This document shows positions 1 through 9,115 of a stretch of 42,111 nucleotides of DNA, piece by piece (the stretch's first letter is position 1; the number at the start of each line of letters is the position of its first letter). This DNA is from Robiginitomaculum sp. (GTDB taxonomy: Bacteria; Pseudomonadota; Alphaproteobacteria; Caulobacterales; Maricaulaceae). Location: the NCBI GenBank assembly GCA_016765135.1, contig JAESQN010000004.1, positions 1-42,111 on the forward strand, written 5' to 3'. Below the pieces are notes generated by a model. It saw only the letters and a program-made list of their open reading frames with translations, was not told where the DNA came from and did not search any database. The translations under genes and the position numbers were made by a program.

Positions 1-57
1 ACCCGCGCAGGCGGGTATCCAGTCGGGATTTCAAGATGGATACCCGCCTGCGCGGGT
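1..57. repeat. Perfect intergenic inverted repeat
   Basis: Two 21-base arms (1-21 and 37-57) are exact reverse complements separated by a 15-base loop. Each arm contains its own small palindrome (CCCGC-GCAG-GCGGG), so the element can fold as one long hairpin or two short ones. G+C-rich palindromes of this kind are common dispersed intergenic elements in alphaproteobacteria. No run of T follows either arm, so it is not an obvious intrinsic terminator. It starts at base 1, so it may be cut by the window edge. I saw no second copy in the window. Confidence 0.85.
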
Positions 58-187
58 AAGAGCGGGGCGGGAGGTAAGGGGTATATAAAAAAATACGTTC
101 ATGCGATACCCCTGCAAACACGGCCAAAACCCCTTGCTAAAGCTACCGTTTTAGGCTTTATACAGGCTTTTACAGGATATATGGCTT

Positions 188-1585
188 ATGGGCCACCAGA
201 CATTAGCGGAAACGACAAAATCGGGTCAATCCGAAAGTAAAACCGCGAACACCAAGAAACTTTTCATAAAAACTTACGGCTGTCAGATGAATGTTTATGA
301 CAGTGAGCGCATGCGTGATGTGCTTGCGCCTGTGGGCTATACACCCGTTGACAGCCCGGACGGTGCCGATTTGGTGGTGCTGAACACTTGTCATATTCGC
401 GAAAAGGCGGCGGAGAAAGTTTATTCGGAATTGGGGCGCATTCGTAAATTGAAAGAAAAATCCGGCGGCAAGATGAAAGTCGCCGTGGCTGGATGTGTGG
501 CCCAAGCCGAAGGCGAGGAAATTATGCGCCGTGCGCCCGTGGTGGATTTGGTGCTTGGCCCGCAAAGCTATCACAAGCTGCCCGAAATGATCGCCAGGGT
601 CAGCCGCAAGCTGGGCGAGCGGCTGGAGACAGATTTCGACACCCAGGAAAAATTCGACCTAATGCCGCAGACGCGCACGGTTGACGGCCCGACCGCATTT
701 CTCACCATCCAGGAGGGCTGTGACAAGTTTTGCACATTTTGCGTCGTCCCCTATACACGCGGTGCGGAGTTTTCTCGCCCCGTAGACCAGATCGTCGCCG
801 AAGCAAGGTCATTAGTGGCCCAAGGCGTGCGCGAAATCACTTTGCTCGGCCAAAATGTCAATGCCTATCACGGTGCCGCGCCGAAATTAGAAGCGGACGA
901 AAGCTGGGGTCTTGGCCAACTGATCAAACATCTCGCAAAAATCGGTGGGCTGGACAGGCTACGTTATACTACATCCCACCCCCGCGATATGGACGATGCA
1001 TTGATTGAGGTGCACAGGGACGAGCCGGCCTTGATGCCTTATTTACATTTGCCTTTACAAGCAGGCAGCGACCGCATCCTCAAGGCTATGAATAGAGACC
1101 ACACATATGCCGAGTTTAAGAAGCTGGTAGCAAAAATACGTGCTGCAAAACCGGAATTGGCTTTGTCGTCGGATTTTATCGTTGGCTTTCCAGGCGAAAG
1201 CGAACTGGATTTCAAACGCACATTAGAGGCGGTCGAAGAAATCGGCTTTGCGTCCTCCTTTAGTTTTAAATACTCGCCCCGCCCCGGCACGCCCGGCGCG
1301 GCCATGCCCGGACAAGTGCCAGAAGACGTAAAATCCGAACGCCTGGCCCGCTTGCAAAAGCTGCTCACGGCCCAACAATTGGCCTTTAACCAAAGCCTGA
1401 TTGGCAAAACATTGTCCGTATTGATTGAAGGCACCGGGCGCGGCGAAAATGAATTGTTCGGCCGCGCACCCTATTTACAAGGCACGCATTTTATTGGTGA
1501 TGAGAATTTAATCGGCAACATAGTATCCGTTGAGATCACTGATGCAGGGCAGAATTCCCTACGCGGGATTTTATCAGATGGCTAG
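188..1585 (+). CDS. miaB: tRNA-2-methylthio-N6-dimethylallyladenosine synthase MiaB
   Basis: Radical-SAM methylthiotransferase that adds the 2-methylthio group to i6A37 in tRNAs reading UNN codons. The N-terminal UPF0004 domain carries the three cysteines for the second cluster (C32, C68, C103). The radical-SAM triad is C178/C182/C185 in [14 protein letters not shown]-like C-terminal region follows. The length of 465 aa is normal for the family. An AGGA element lies about nine bases before the ATG at 188. It is the first gene of a tight run (miaB, PhoH-like, ybeY, CorC-like, lnt), an arrangement widely conserved in alphaproteobacteria. The stop overlaps the next start, which suggests translational coupling. 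Confidence 0.97.
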   Translation: MGHQTLAETTKSGQSESKTANTKKLFIKTYGCQMNVYDSERMRDVLAPVGYTPVDSPDGADLVVLNTCHIREKAAEKVYSELGRIRKLKEKSGGKMKVAVAGCVAQAEGEEIMRRAPVVDLVLGPQSYHKLPEMIARVSRKLGERLETDFDTQEKFDLMPQTRTVDGPTAFLTIQEGCDKFCTFCVVPYTRGAEFSRPVDQIVAEARSLVAQGVREITLLGQNVNAYHGAAPKLEADESWGLGQLIKHLAKIGGLDRLRYTTSHPRDMDDALIEVHRDEPALMPYLHLPLQAGSDRILKAMNRDHTYAEFKKLVAKIRAAKPELALSSDFIVGFPGESELDFKRTLEAVEEIGFASSFSFKYSPRPGTPGAAMPGQVPEDVKSERLARLQKLLTAQQLAFNQSLIGKTLSVLIEGTGRGENELFGRAPYLQGTHFIGDENLIGNIVSVEITDAGQNSLRGILSDG

Positions 1586-2534
1586 GGGCAAGACAGAAAT
1601 ACTTGAATTTGGCGACACCGATTTAGTGCGCGAACTTGCCGGGCCTGGCCATGCCAATCTGGCATTGATTGAGCAAGCCTTTGATGTTTACCTTGAAGCT
1701 CCAGGAGCCAGCATCACCATTAACGGCAACAGCAAGGCGCGGGCCAATGCCACAAATGTGATCAAGGAAATATACACCCGCCTGGAAAAAGGTTGGCCGT
1801 GTAGCCGCTCGGACATAGAAAGCCTGATACGCGGTATCAGCAACGGCAGTGCCGCTCACGGCAAGATGAGCGCCGTCATCCCGGTACCGCGCCGCAAGCC
1901 GATCATTGCCAAGACCAAACATCAGGAAGATTTCATCACCGCCATGAGCAAAAATACCATTACATTTGGTGTTGGCCCGGCGGGAACGGGCAAAACTTTT
2001 TTGGCCACGGCTTACGGTGCGTCTATGCTGGCACGGGGCGAGGTCAAGCGGTTTATTGCGTGTCGTCCTGCGGTGGAAGCCGGAGAAAAGCTCGGGTTTT
2101 TACCGGGAGATTTGATGGAGAAAATCGATCCGTATTTACTGCCCATATGGGATGCACTTAATATGGTTTTGGGCGCTGATCAGGTCGAGCGCCGCAAAGC
2201 ATCGGGCGAGATCGAAGTCGCGCCTCTAGCTTTCATGCGCGGCCGTACGCTCTCGGACGCATTTGTCGTGATCGACGAAGCGCAAAATGCGACGGTGGCG
2301 CAGATGAAAATGGCGCTTACCAGGCTCGGTGAAAACGCCGCCTATGCGGTCACGGGCGACCCGAGCCAAAGCGACCTTCCGGGCAGTCAACCGTCCGGCT
2401 TGACCCATGCTTTGTCCATATTAGGAAATATTGAGGGCATCAAAACCATAGAATTTGACGCGGATGATGTGGTGCGCCATCCTTTGGTTGGTAAAATTGT
2501 CAAGGCTTATGACAAGGATGCGCGAAACAAATAA
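1578..2534 (+). CDS. ybeZ: PhoH-like NTPase (YbeZ type)
   Basis: PhoH-family P-loop NTPase of about 318 aa. It has a Walker A motif (GPAGTGKT, about residue 133) and a downstream acidic Walker B ([10 protein letters not shown]), in the superfamily-1-helicase-like core typical of PhoH. The family is genetically and physically linked to the RNase YbeY, encoded immediately downstream, and is thought to act in rRNA processing. I chose ATG 1578 rather than the in-frame 1530 codon because 1578 overlaps the miaB stop by a few bases and gives an N-terminus ([13 protein letters not shown]) that resembles family members, whereas 1530 lies deep inside miaB. The gene abuts ybeY directly. Confidence 0.93.
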   Translation: MARGKTEILEFGDTDLVRELAGPGHANLALIEQAFDVYLEAPGASITINGNSKARANATNVIKEIYTRLEKGWPCSRSDIESLIRGISNGSAAHGKMSAVIPVPRRKPIIAKTKHQEDFITAMSKNTITFGVGPAGTGKTFLATAYGASMLARGEVKRFIACRPAVEAGEKLGFLPGDLMEKIDPYLLPIWDALNMVLGADQVERRKASGEIEVAPLAFMRGRTLSDAFVVIDEAQNATVAQMKMALTRLGENAAYAVTGDPSQSDLPGSQPSGLTHALSILGNIEGIKTIEFDADDVVRHPLVGKIVKAYDKDARNK

Positions 2535-3029
2535 ATGGCGACATTTTCCGTAGATAATATAGACATAGATACTGATATACGCGATGCCCAATGGCAGATT
2601 ATGTCTGAACTGAATGCCCTCGTTAAAGCCGCAGTGTCTGCCGCAATGTCAGAACATATGCCGCAACCGTTTTCAGAAATCAGCCTGCTGTTCACCAGCG
2701 ATGAACATATGCGCAACTTAAACCGGGATTACCGGGAGCAAGACAAGTCCACCAATGTGCTGTCTTTTCCCACGCAAAACACGGTGTGTGCACTTGTTCT
2801 TCCCGTGTTGGGAGACATTGTTTTGGCTTTTGAAACGATTGAGCGTGAGGCGAATGAGCGCGGCATATCTTTGGCCGACCACACCACCCACCTGATCATC
2901 CACGGTTATTTACACCTACAAGGTCTAGACCATCAAAACAACGAGGAAGCCGAAGCTATGGAAGCATTAGAAATAAATGTGCTGGAGCACTTGGGAATCG
3001 CCAACCCTTATGCTAAGGATGCCTCGTGA
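2535..3029 (+). CDS. ybeY: Endoribonuclease YbeY (rRNA maturation factor)
   Basis: Zinc-dependent single-strand endoribonuclease for 16S rRNA 3'-end maturation and ribosome quality control. The hallmark three-histidine metal site HGYLHLQGLDH is present (H123, H127, H133). The length of 164 aa is usual. The ATG follows the PhoH-like stop with no gap, and the stop shares GTGA with the next gene's GTG start, so the phoH-ybeY-corC order is translationally coupled. This is the normal context for YbeY. Confidence 0.96.
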   Translation: MATFSVDNIDIDTDIRDAQWQIMSELNALVKAAVSAAMSEHMPQPFSEISLLFTSDEHMRNLNRDYREQDKSTNVLSFPTQNTVCALVLPVLGDIVLAFETIEREANERGISLADHTTHLIIHGYLHLQGLDHQNNEEAEAMEALEINVLEHLGIANPYAKDAS

Positions 3030-3904
3030 ACGAACAGACCACACCCAAAAAATTTCTAGGCCGCTTGTTTGGCAACAGACAAACAGGTAGCAATTCCCAG
3101 CGCGGTGAAGACCGTAAGGTGCTAGTACATGCTGCGGAGAACTTCCACAGCTTGCGAGTTGAAGACGTAATGGTGCCTCGTGCCGAAATCATTGCAGTGG
3201 CAGACGATCTGTCTTTAGAAAAATTGACCCAGAGCTTTATTGACGCAGGACACTCGCGTTTGCCTGTTTACAAGGAAACTTTGGACGAACCCACCGGGTT
3301 TGTACATGTTAAGGATTTGGTCGGCTTTATCGGGCCATTTATCAGCCCTCAAGCTCCAAACCAAAATACGAAATCTTATGAAACCAAAGAAATTATCAAC
3401 AAGATAAAACGTCCGGTCTTGTTTGTGCCGCCGTCTATGGCTGCCGATGCCCTGCTCAAAAAAATGCAGGCGTCGCGGGTACATATGGCCATTGTTGTTG
3501 ATGAATATGGTGGCACGGACGGGCTGGTGACTTTGGAAGACATTATCGAAGAGATCGTTGGTGACATTGAAGACGAGCACGACGACGGCGAGCCGGAAAT
3601 CCGCACCCTTAAAGACAAAACCGGACAGACCTATTGGGAAGCCGATGCCCGTGCTGATATAGAAGATTTCGAAGCCGTATATGGCCGCGACATAGCCACA
3701 CCCGAACAGGACGAAGAAGTCGATACTTTGGGCGGGCTGGTGTTTTCACTGACCGGTCGCATCCCTGAGCGCGGGGAAATAATTCGAACCTCTATTGGCC
3801 TGGAGTTTGAGATTTTGGAAGCCGACCCCAGACGGATTAAACGTGTGCGGCTGCGGCAAAGCGCAAGCAAACAGGCCAAAGCGCCCGAGCCCAAAGAGAA
3901 ATAG
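3026..3904 (+). CDS. CBS-domain hemolysin C/CorC-like protein
   Basis: Cytoplasmic protein of the HlyC/CorC family, 292 aa, without the DUF21 membrane domain. It has two CBS domains (about residues 45-180, including the VEDVMVPRAEI start and the VDEYGGTDGLVTLEDIIEEIVGDI signature) and a C-terminal CorC_HlyC FAD-like domain (about 205-280). Family members are linked to magnesium/cobalt efflux or, in E. coli YbeX, to ribosome and RNA metabolism. Its position between ybeY and lnt matches ybeX in E. coli. The start is GTG, overlapping the ybeY stop. The C-terminal tail is lysine/proline-rich. Confidence 0.92.
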   Translation: MNEQTTPKKFLGRLFGNRQTGSNSQRGEDRKVLVHAAENFHSLRVEDVMVPRAEIIAVADDLSLEKLTQSFIDAGHSRLPVYKETLDEPTGFVHVKDLVGFIGPFISPQAPNQNTKSYETKEIINKIKRPVLFVPPSMAADALLKKMQASRVHMAIVVDEYGGTDGLVTLEDIIEEIVGDIEDEHDDGEPEIRTLKDKTGQTYWEADARADIEDFEAVYGRDIATPEQDEEVDTLGGLVFSLTGRIPERGEIIRTSIGLEFEILEADPRRIKRVRLRQSASKQAKAPEPKEK

Positions 3905-3907
3905 ACC

Positions 3908-5518
3908 GTGCGCACACCCATCAACCGATTCGTTGCTGCAACTGGTTGGCGAGGGTTTGCGCTCAATATCGGGCTTGGCGCGACCGCCGTTTTAGGCCAT
4001 GCACCATTTTATCTGTGGCCCGTGACAATCCTTTGCTTCGCCTTGTTTATGTTGCGCCTGGACGCGGCCCGTTTACGCGCCAAACCTTTACGGCGGGGGT
4101 TTTGGTGCGGGTTCTCTTTCGCACTGGGGTATTTTGTCGCCGGGCTGTACTGGATTGGATCAGCATTTGTCGCACGCGGCCCGGAGTTTATCCCCCTCAT
4201 GCCCTTTGCCATATTAGGCTTGTGTGCGGGGCTGGCCTTATTTTGGGCGATCGGCGGTCTCGCTTATGTGCGTCTTTGTGGTGTAAAGCGCACATCCCTT
4301 TGGAGTGCTGGCATATTTGCCAGTGTATTTTTTATTGTTGAGTTTGCCCGGGGTCATATCTTCAGCGGCTTTCCGTGGAACCTGCCGGGTTATATATTTG
4401 CCGCCGGAAAACCAGTTTCGCAAACCGCGTCCATCGTCGGAATATACGGATTAACAGCTTTGGTGTTTTTTCTGTCCGCCGCTACAGCATTGTGGATTGC
4501 CAGCCCAAAAAAATACGTACCATTAGTTCTCTGGCTTGGCGTTGTAGCTTTAAGCTTCGGCTACGGCTCTTGGCGATTGAGCCAGGCTGATATCAAATAT
4601 GTAGACGGGGTGAAATTACGCATTGTCCACGCCAACATCCCCCAGCGCGACAAGTTTGATCCGAATAAATATGTGCAGACCGTCAATACCTACTTGCAAT
4701 TATCCCGCAGTGCGGGATTTGAAGATGTCACCCATATTATCTGGCCGGAGGGCGCGGTGCCGGGCTTGATATTTGAAGACCCAATTTTGATGGCTGCAAT
4801 TGAGCAAATGGCATTGTCCGGTACTAGCTCTGGGACTGGTGCACCGCCCGTCTTTGTCACCCAAACTTTACGGGTCGAAAACCGCCAAGATAAACCCAAA
4901 CCCAACTATTACAATTCCGCCGCCGCCGTCAGCTTCAAAGCAGGCGCACCGCCCCAATACACGGCTTATTATGACAAGCAAAAACTGGTGCCGTTCGGGG
5001 AGTTTATTCCTGGTCGTGGCCTGTTGGAAAAATTGGGTTTTCGCAGTCTTTCATCGGCCCTGGAATCCATGACACCGGGCAGTAGTGGCGTTATGCCGCA
5101 CTTGCCGGGACTACCGGCCGTCAGCATCCAGATTTGTTATGAGATTATTTTTCCTGGGTTTACGCAAAAAAACCGTCCAGAGAATGCGCAAAAGCCAAAT
5201 TGGATTTTAAATTTATCCAATGATAGCTGGTACGGAAATTCCTCAGGGCCGCGTCAACACATAAATCAAGCTCGTTATAGGGCGATAGAACAGGGTTTGC
5301 CGGTCATTCGCGCGACCTCGGGGGGAATTTCCGGCGCCATAGACCCTTATGGGCGGCAATTAAATCAACTGGGCGTCGGTGAACAAGGGGTCATTGACAC
5401 ACTATTACCACAACCCCTTACGCGAACTTTTTACAATTATACAACTAATTATAGAATGTTCTTGCTCATTGCCTTTCTGCTAATAGGGTGTAAAGTAGGT
5501 ATGCACAGGGCGCGTTAG
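3908..5518 (+). CDS. lnt: Apolipoprotein N-acyltransferase
   Basis: Inner-membrane enzyme that N-acylates the lipid-modified cysteine of lipoproteins, the last step of lipoprotein maturation. About seven hydrophobic segments occupy the first 220 residues, followed by the periplasmic nitrilase-like domain. The catalytic triad is visible as E281 (WPEGAVPG), K357 (DKQKLVPFGE) and C410 (IQICYEIIF). The C-terminal membrane anchor is also present. The start is GTG at 3908, three bases after the CorC-like stop. Several lipoproteins encoded in this window (8206, 11057, 17019 and 27268 genes) would be substrates. Confidence 0.96.
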   Translation: MRTPINRFVAATGWRGFALNIGLGATAVLGHAPFYLWPVTILCFALFMLRLDAARLRAKPLRRGFWCGFSFALGYFVAGLYWIGSAFVARGPEFIPLMPFAILGLCAGLALFWAIGGLAYVRLCGVKRTSLWSAGIFASVFFIVEFARGHIFSGFPWNLPGYIFAAGKPVSQTASIVGIYGLTALVFFLSAATALWIASPKKYVPLVLWLGVVALSFGYGSWRLSQADIKYVDGVKLRIVHANIPQRDKFDPNKYVQTVNTYLQLSRSAGFEDVTHIIWPEGAVPGLIFEDPILMAAIEQMALSGTSSGTGAPPVFVTQTLRVENRQDKPKPNYYNSAAAVSFKAGAPPQYTAYYDKQKLVPFGEFIPGRGLLEKLGFRSLSSALESMTPGSSGVMPHLPGLPAVSIQICYEIIFPGFTQKNRPENAQKPNWILNLSNDSWYGNSSGPRQHINQARYRAIEQGLPVIRATSGGISGAIDPYGRQLNQLGVGEQGVIDTLLPQPLTRTFYNYTTNYRMFLLIAFLLIGCKVGMHRAR

Positions 5519-5623
5519 CTGCATATAATGCGAAACTATGTATAATCTGGGCCGCAAGCGTATTAGGGGCGCGAAATGGTCTATAAACTTAAACGAGAAA
5601 GACAACCACAAAGGGATGAAACC
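5519..5623 (+). promoter_or_regulatory. Possible promoter region of the XRE gene
   Basis: The 105-base gap after lnt holds two TATAAT hexamers, at 5524-5529 and 5541-5546. No convincing -35 lies at 16-18 bases from either. An AAGGGATG Shine-Dalgarno-like element precedes the ATG at 5624. The XRE gene may therefore have its own promoter as well as read-through from lnt. Confidence 0.35.
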
Positions 5624-6037
5624 ATGAAATCACAACACGCACCGAGGTCCCCAAACCCGGTAGATATACATGTCGGCACACGCGTAAGGCTACGCCGCCA
5701 AGTTATGAAAATGAGCCAGGAAAAATTGGGCAATCAGCTTGGCGTAACTTTCCAGCAAGTTCAGAAATACGAACGCGGGGCAAACCGTGTGGGTGCATCA
5801 CGTCTCTGGCGGATGTCACAGGTTCTCGACGTTCCAGTAGCTTTTTTCTACGAAGGTCTCGGCGAAAATGCACCGTCCAGCGAATTTGCCGAAGGCGATC
5901 AGACACCAGTGGTTTATGATTTTATCAATTCCAACGATGGTGTATCTCTGGCTATGGCCGTATCCAAAATCAAGAACAAAGCGGTGCGCCGCCAAATTCT
6001 CGAATTGGCCCGTGCTATGGCAGAAGACCAGGACTAA
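5624..6037 (+). CDS. XRE-family helix-turn-helix regulator
   Basis: Small cytoplasmic DNA-binding protein, about 137 aa. A Cro/C1-type HTH spans about residues 20-75 (MSQEKLGNQLGVTFQQVQKYE, then GANRV). The C-terminal segment (SLAMAVSKIKNKAVRRQILELARAM) is typical of the short XRE regulators widespread in alphaproteobacteria. The preferred start is ATG 5624, with AAGGG just upstream. An in-frame start 48 bases earlier lacks a good ribosome site. In many alphaproteobacteria this gene sits between lnt and metK-trmB. Here metK is absent and a strong terminator follows. The regulated target is unknown. Confidence 0.9.
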   Translation: MKSQHAPRSPNPVDIHVGTRVRLRRQVMKMSQEKLGNQLGVTFQQVQKYERGANRVGASRLWRMSQVLDVPVAFFYEGLGENAPSSEFAEGDQTPVVYDFINSNDGVSLAMAVSKIKNKAVRRQILELARAMAEDQD

Positions 6038-6080
6038 GTTTTTTGTAAATATTCTGTAGACTTTACAGATATTGAATTAA

Positions 6081-6115
6081 AAGCCCTGCGTTGCTATGTC
6101 TGCGCAGGGTTTTTT
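6081..6115 (+). terminator. Intrinsic terminator after the XRE gene
   Basis: A 7-bp G+C-rich stem (CCCTGCG at 6084-6090 with CGCAGGG at 6103-6109), extended by A/T pairs and a G-U pair, has a 12-base loop and is followed by six T residues. This is a textbook Rho-independent terminator that ends the miaB-to-XRE transcription unit. Confidence 0.88.
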
Positions 6116-6145
6116 ATGCCCTAAATTCTTTATAACGGGAATCCT

Positions 6146-6841
6146 ATGACGAAAGATATATCAAGGCCGTACCGTCGGTTATGGGGTCGGGCTAAAGGTA
6201 AACCGCTCAGCCGTTATCAAGCCGGGCTGGTGACGGACAAACTGCCGAACATTGCTCTTGATATGAAAAACCCATTGGCCGGGTTGGAGCATTATAAGAG
6301 CGTCCGGCTGGAAATTGGGTTTGGTGGCGCGGAACATTTATTGCACCGTGCACTTGAGAACCCGGATACCGGGTTTATTGGTGTTGAGCCGTTTCTCAAT
6401 GGTATCGCTAAAGCTATGGTCGGCATTGAAAAATCGAGCCTGACCAACATCCGCTTGCATCACGGTGATGTCTGGCAATTTTTGGAAAAAATTCCAGACA
6501 CCAGTATTGCACATATTGATATTCTCTACCCCGATCCCTGGCCCAAACCTCGCCATTATAAACGCCGCTTGATCAAACAAGATTTAATAACCGAGTTTCA
6601 CCGTATCCTAAAACCCGGCAAAGAACTGCATTTCGCCAGTGATATTCCGTCCTATATAGATTGGGCCTTGGCGCGTATTTTGAAGCATGGCGGCTTTGCC
6701 TGGAGCGCTGAAAGTGCTGCCGACTGGCAGACGCCCTATAACGGATGGCCGTCAACTCGCTATGAAGCCAAGGCTTTGCGCGAGGGACGAACGCCTCATT
6801 ATTTTACTTTTATCCGCCAAGACGCTCCTGCCACACTTTGA
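6146..6841 (+). CDS. trmB: tRNA (guanine-N7-)-methyltransferase TrmB
   Basis: SAM-dependent enzyme forming m7G46 in the tRNA variable loop. The glycine-rich SAM motif ([12 protein letters not shown]) is at about residues 56-67. The family signature [15 protein letters not shown] lies near residues 128-142, and the C-terminal region has the expected [12 protein letters not shown]. The length of 231 aa is normal. The gene starts just after the upstream terminator, so it needs a promoter in the roughly 30 bases between them or read-through. Its last 32 bases overlap argH, which runs the other way. Confidence 0.96.
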   Translation: MTKDISRPYRRLWGRAKGKPLSRYQAGLVTDKLPNIALDMKNPLAGLEHYKSVRLEIGFGGAEHLLHRALENPDTGFIGVEPFLNGIAKAMVGIEKSSLTNIRLHHGDVWQFLEKIPDTSIAHIDILYPDPWPKPRHYKRRLIKQDLITEFHRILKPGKELHFASDIPSYIDWALARILKHGGFAWSAESAADWQTPYNGWPSTRYEAKALREGRTPHYFTFIRQDAPATL

Positions 6842-8207
6842 TCTGAGCGCGAACATTATCCGGCGCGGTGCCGCCGAAAGAGGTGCGGCTGGCCACTGAG
6901 TTTTTTGGGCTCAGTACGTCAAAAACACCCTCGTTTATTTGCGGTAAAACCTTTTGCATGGCCTCAAGAGACAGCTCGTGCAATGCCTTGCCCCGGTCTT
7001 CCGCCAGCGCAACAATCTCGCCTGTAGCATGATGGGCTTGCCTGAACGGCAGGCCCAGTTCACGAACCAACCAATCAGCCAAATCGGTGGCGGTGGAATA
7101 TGCGGCGCCTGCTGCTTTGGCCATGCTATTGGCGTTTGGATTCATGTCCGCCGACATGCCGGTCATAGCCGCTATTGCCAATGCCAATGCGTCAAACGCA
7201 TCAAACACGGGCTTTTTATCTTCTTGCATATCTTTGGAATAGGCTAACGGAAGCCCTTTCATCACCATGGTCAGGGAAACCAGCGCCCCGGTAATACACC
7301 CGGTTTTAGCCCGTACCAATTCGGCCGCGTCCGGATTGCGCTTTTGCGGCATGATGGACGAACCGGTGGTAAATTTGTCAGACAAGGTGACAAACCCAAA
7401 CTGGGTCGATGTCCACAATACCATTTCCTCGGCCAGGCGTGACAAATGGGTTGCGCAAATGCTGGTACATGACAAGGCTTCGAGAGCAAAGTCCCGGGCC
7501 GAGACCGCATCAAGGGAGTTGGCCATAGGGCGCGAAAATCCAAGTGCATCCGACGTCATTTCACGGTCGATCGGGTAAGGTGTCCCCGCTAAGGCCGCCG
7601 CCCCTAATGGGCTTTCATTCAGACGGGATTTGCAATCCGCAAACCGGGCCCTATCGCGGGCGAACATTTCCACATAGGCCAACATATGATGGCCAAAGGT
7701 CACGGGCTGAGCTACTTGGAGATGGGTAAAACCCGGCATTAACATGTCGGCGGTTTTCCCTGCCTGTCCCAGCAATGCCCTCTGCAAATCAGCCAGCGCC
7801 CCATCAAATCCGTCCAGCCTATCGCGCACCCAAAGCCTGAAATCCGTTGCAACCTGATCGTTGCGCGAACGGGCCGTGTGCAACCGCCCCGCCGTTTCGC
7901 CGATCAATTCTGTCAGTCTGGCTTCAATGTTCAAATGAATGTCTTCAAACCCGTCGCGGTAGGGAAATGTGTCGTCTTTGATTTCGCCTAAAACATCGTC
8001 CAGACCCACCTGTATAGCGGCATTATCCGTGTCGGCTATGATGCCCTGAACCGCCAGCATATTTGCATGGGCTTTGGAGCCGCGCACATCTTGCTCGGCC
8101 ATACGCTTGTCAAAGGAAATAGATACATTGATCGCTTGCATAATGTCCGAAGGTTTGTCAGAAAACCGACCACCCCACATTTTTTGCCCTTTAGGTGTTT
8201 TTGTCAT
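6810..8207 (-). CDS. argH: Argininosuccinate lyase
   Basis: Final step of arginine biosynthesis, cleaving argininosuccinate to arginine and fumarate. A full-length 465-aa member of the fumarase/aspartase superfamily. The signature loop [11 protein letters not shown] is intact, as are the N-terminal [14 protein letters not shown] region and the [16 protein letters not shown] motif. The gene overlaps trmB by 32 bp at the 3' end. Its ATG shares the palindromic tetramer CATG (8205-8208) with the divergent thioredoxin-like gene. Its promoter must therefore lie inside that neighbour. argG is encoded about 33 kb away. Confidence 0.97.
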   Translation of the reverse strand: MTKTPKGQKMWGGRFSDKPSDIMQAINVSISFDKRMAEQDVRGSKAHANMLAVQGIIADTDNAAIQVGLDDVLGEIKDDTFPYRDGFEDIHLNIEARLTELIGETAGRLHTARSRNDQVATDFRLWVRDRLDGFDGALADLQRALLGQAGKTADMLMPGFTHLQVAQPVTFGHHMLAYVEMFARDRARFADCKSRLNESPLGAAALAGTPYPIDREMTSDALGFSRPMANSLDAVSARDFALEALSCTSICATHLSRLAEEMVLWTSTQFGFVTLSDKFTTGSSIMPQKRNPDAAELVRAKTGCITGALVSLTMVMKGLPLAYSKDMQEDKKPVFDAFDALALAIAAMTGMSADMNPNANSMAKAAGAAYSTATDLADWLVRELGLPFRQAHHATGEIVALAEDRGKALHELSLEAMQKVLPQINEGVFDVLSPKNSVASRTSFGGTAPDNVRAQIKVWQERLGG

Positions 8208-8808
8208 GTCAGTTCCTCATAAATCCGGCACCATACCAAAAAAATACGCAATTATCTTGCGCTTGATGTTGGCGCTTGCTGTTATTGCCAGTGTTTTCGT
8301 CATCGTGCAATCCTGCTCTGTAACAAAAAAACCATCCCTAGTCCGATTTGCCAAAGGAAGCCTTAAAAAAATGGTGGTTTTGGAAACACCGCCGCCCATG
8401 CCGTCCATGACATTTAAGAACGCGAACGGCAAGGATGTCAGCTTGGTGGATTTTCGCGGCAAAGCCGTTTTGCTCAATGTCTGGGCCACGTGGTGTGCGC
8501 CGTGTGTAGCAGAAATTCCTAGCCTTGACGCTTTACAAGCGGAGCACGGCGGGGATAGTTTTGTCGTCATCGCCGTCAGTATGGACAGGCATATTGATGA
8601 TGCGGCAAGTTTTTATAAAAAGACTGGGATTGAAAACTTAGGGCTCTATATTGATCCAACATTAAGCATCAGCACCAAAGTCGGTGTGCAAGGCCTGCCC
8701 ATTAGTATTTTTTACGCCCCAAATGGTCGGGAAATTGCCCGCATCCCTGGTGAAGTAGACTGGCAAAGCCCGCAAGTGACCGCATTGCTGGATGCAATAC
8801 TGCCATAA
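8206..8808 (+). CDS. TlpA-like thioredoxin-fold lipoprotein
   Basis: Predicted envelope thiol-disulfide oxidoreductase of the TlpA/ResA type, about 200 aa. A hydrophobic segment (residues 14-34) ends in VQSC, a plausible lipobox with C37 as the modified cysteine. The thioredoxin domain carries WCAPC (C97, C100) and the cis-proline region GLPISIFY. The start chosen is ATG 8206, since longer frames run back through argH and an ATG at 8266 would remove the charged N-region. Proteins of this family are often found next to argH in Caulobacter relatives, followed by lysA. Here lysA is absent and a TadG fragment follows. Confidence 0.88.
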   Translation: MSVPHKSGTIPKKYAIILRLMLALAVIASVFVIVQSCSVTKKPSLVRFAKGSLKKMVVLETPPPMPSMTFKNANGKDVSLVDFRGKAVLLNVWATWCAPCVAEIPSLDALQAEHGGDSFVVIAVSMDRHIDDAASFYKKTGIENLGLYIDPTLSISTKVGVQGLPISIFYAPNGREIARIPGEVDWQSPQVTALLDAILP

Positions 8809-8828
8809 TTTTTGCCGTTAGCCTATTT

Positions 8829-9029
8829 TTGGTTATAGCTGGTGTTGGAATAGGCAATATTGATGTTTATACAATTGCCTATGATATTTCAGATACCGCG
8901 CCGATTAACCTGATGAGAAACTGTGCCACTGACCCGTCCATGTTCTATGATGCCAGCAATAGCGCAGCGCTAAAGCAAACGTTCAGTGACATTGGTCAAA
9001 ACCTGCTAAAACTGCGCCTTATGCAATAG
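8829..9029 (+). pseudogene. Remnant of a TadG-like pilus assembly protein (C-terminus)
   Basis: A 66-codon frame opening with TTG encodes a stretch with the feel of the C-terminal end of TadG-like vWA proteins: a VYTIAYD strand, then LMRNCATDP, FYDASNSAALKQTFSDIG and LLKLRLMQ at the end. The rest of the protein (N-terminal membrane anchor, pilus domain, vWA fold) is missing. The frame is open further upstream but that part has no resemblance I can recognise. I read it as a 3' fragment left by a deletion or recombination. A functional microprotein is possible but less likely. Confidence 0.7.
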
Positions 9030-9044
9030 CATAAAGCGTTTCTT
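9015..9044 (+). terminator. Possible terminator at the end of the TadG remnant
   Basis: A 10-bp stem with one mismatch (arms 9015-9024 and 9029-9038, AATA loop) is followed by TTTCTT. It overlaps the last codons of the remnant and could be the surviving terminator of the lost gene. The short, interrupted T run makes this only moderately convincing. Confidence 0.4.
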
Positions 9045-9115
9045 ATAATTACAGATTTGAGTTTGCGGTAGCATGGTCTATGCTTGAAGTTGAAAAAGCC
9101 GCATAAGGACGCCCC

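Noticed and set aside
1530-1577. Earlier in-frame start of the PhoH-like gene
   Set aside because: It lies well inside miaB. ATG 1578 overlaps the miaB stop in the usual coupled manner and gives a family-like N-terminus.
6038-6145. Possible SAM riboswitch between XRE and trmB
   Set aside because: The only structure is a simple GC stem followed by six T residues, which is a terminator. No extra conserved stems are visible.
8074-8205. Upstream extension of the TlpA-like gene
   Set aside because: It would run through the argH coding region, has no ribosome site, and places a non-signal sequence before the hydrophobic segment.
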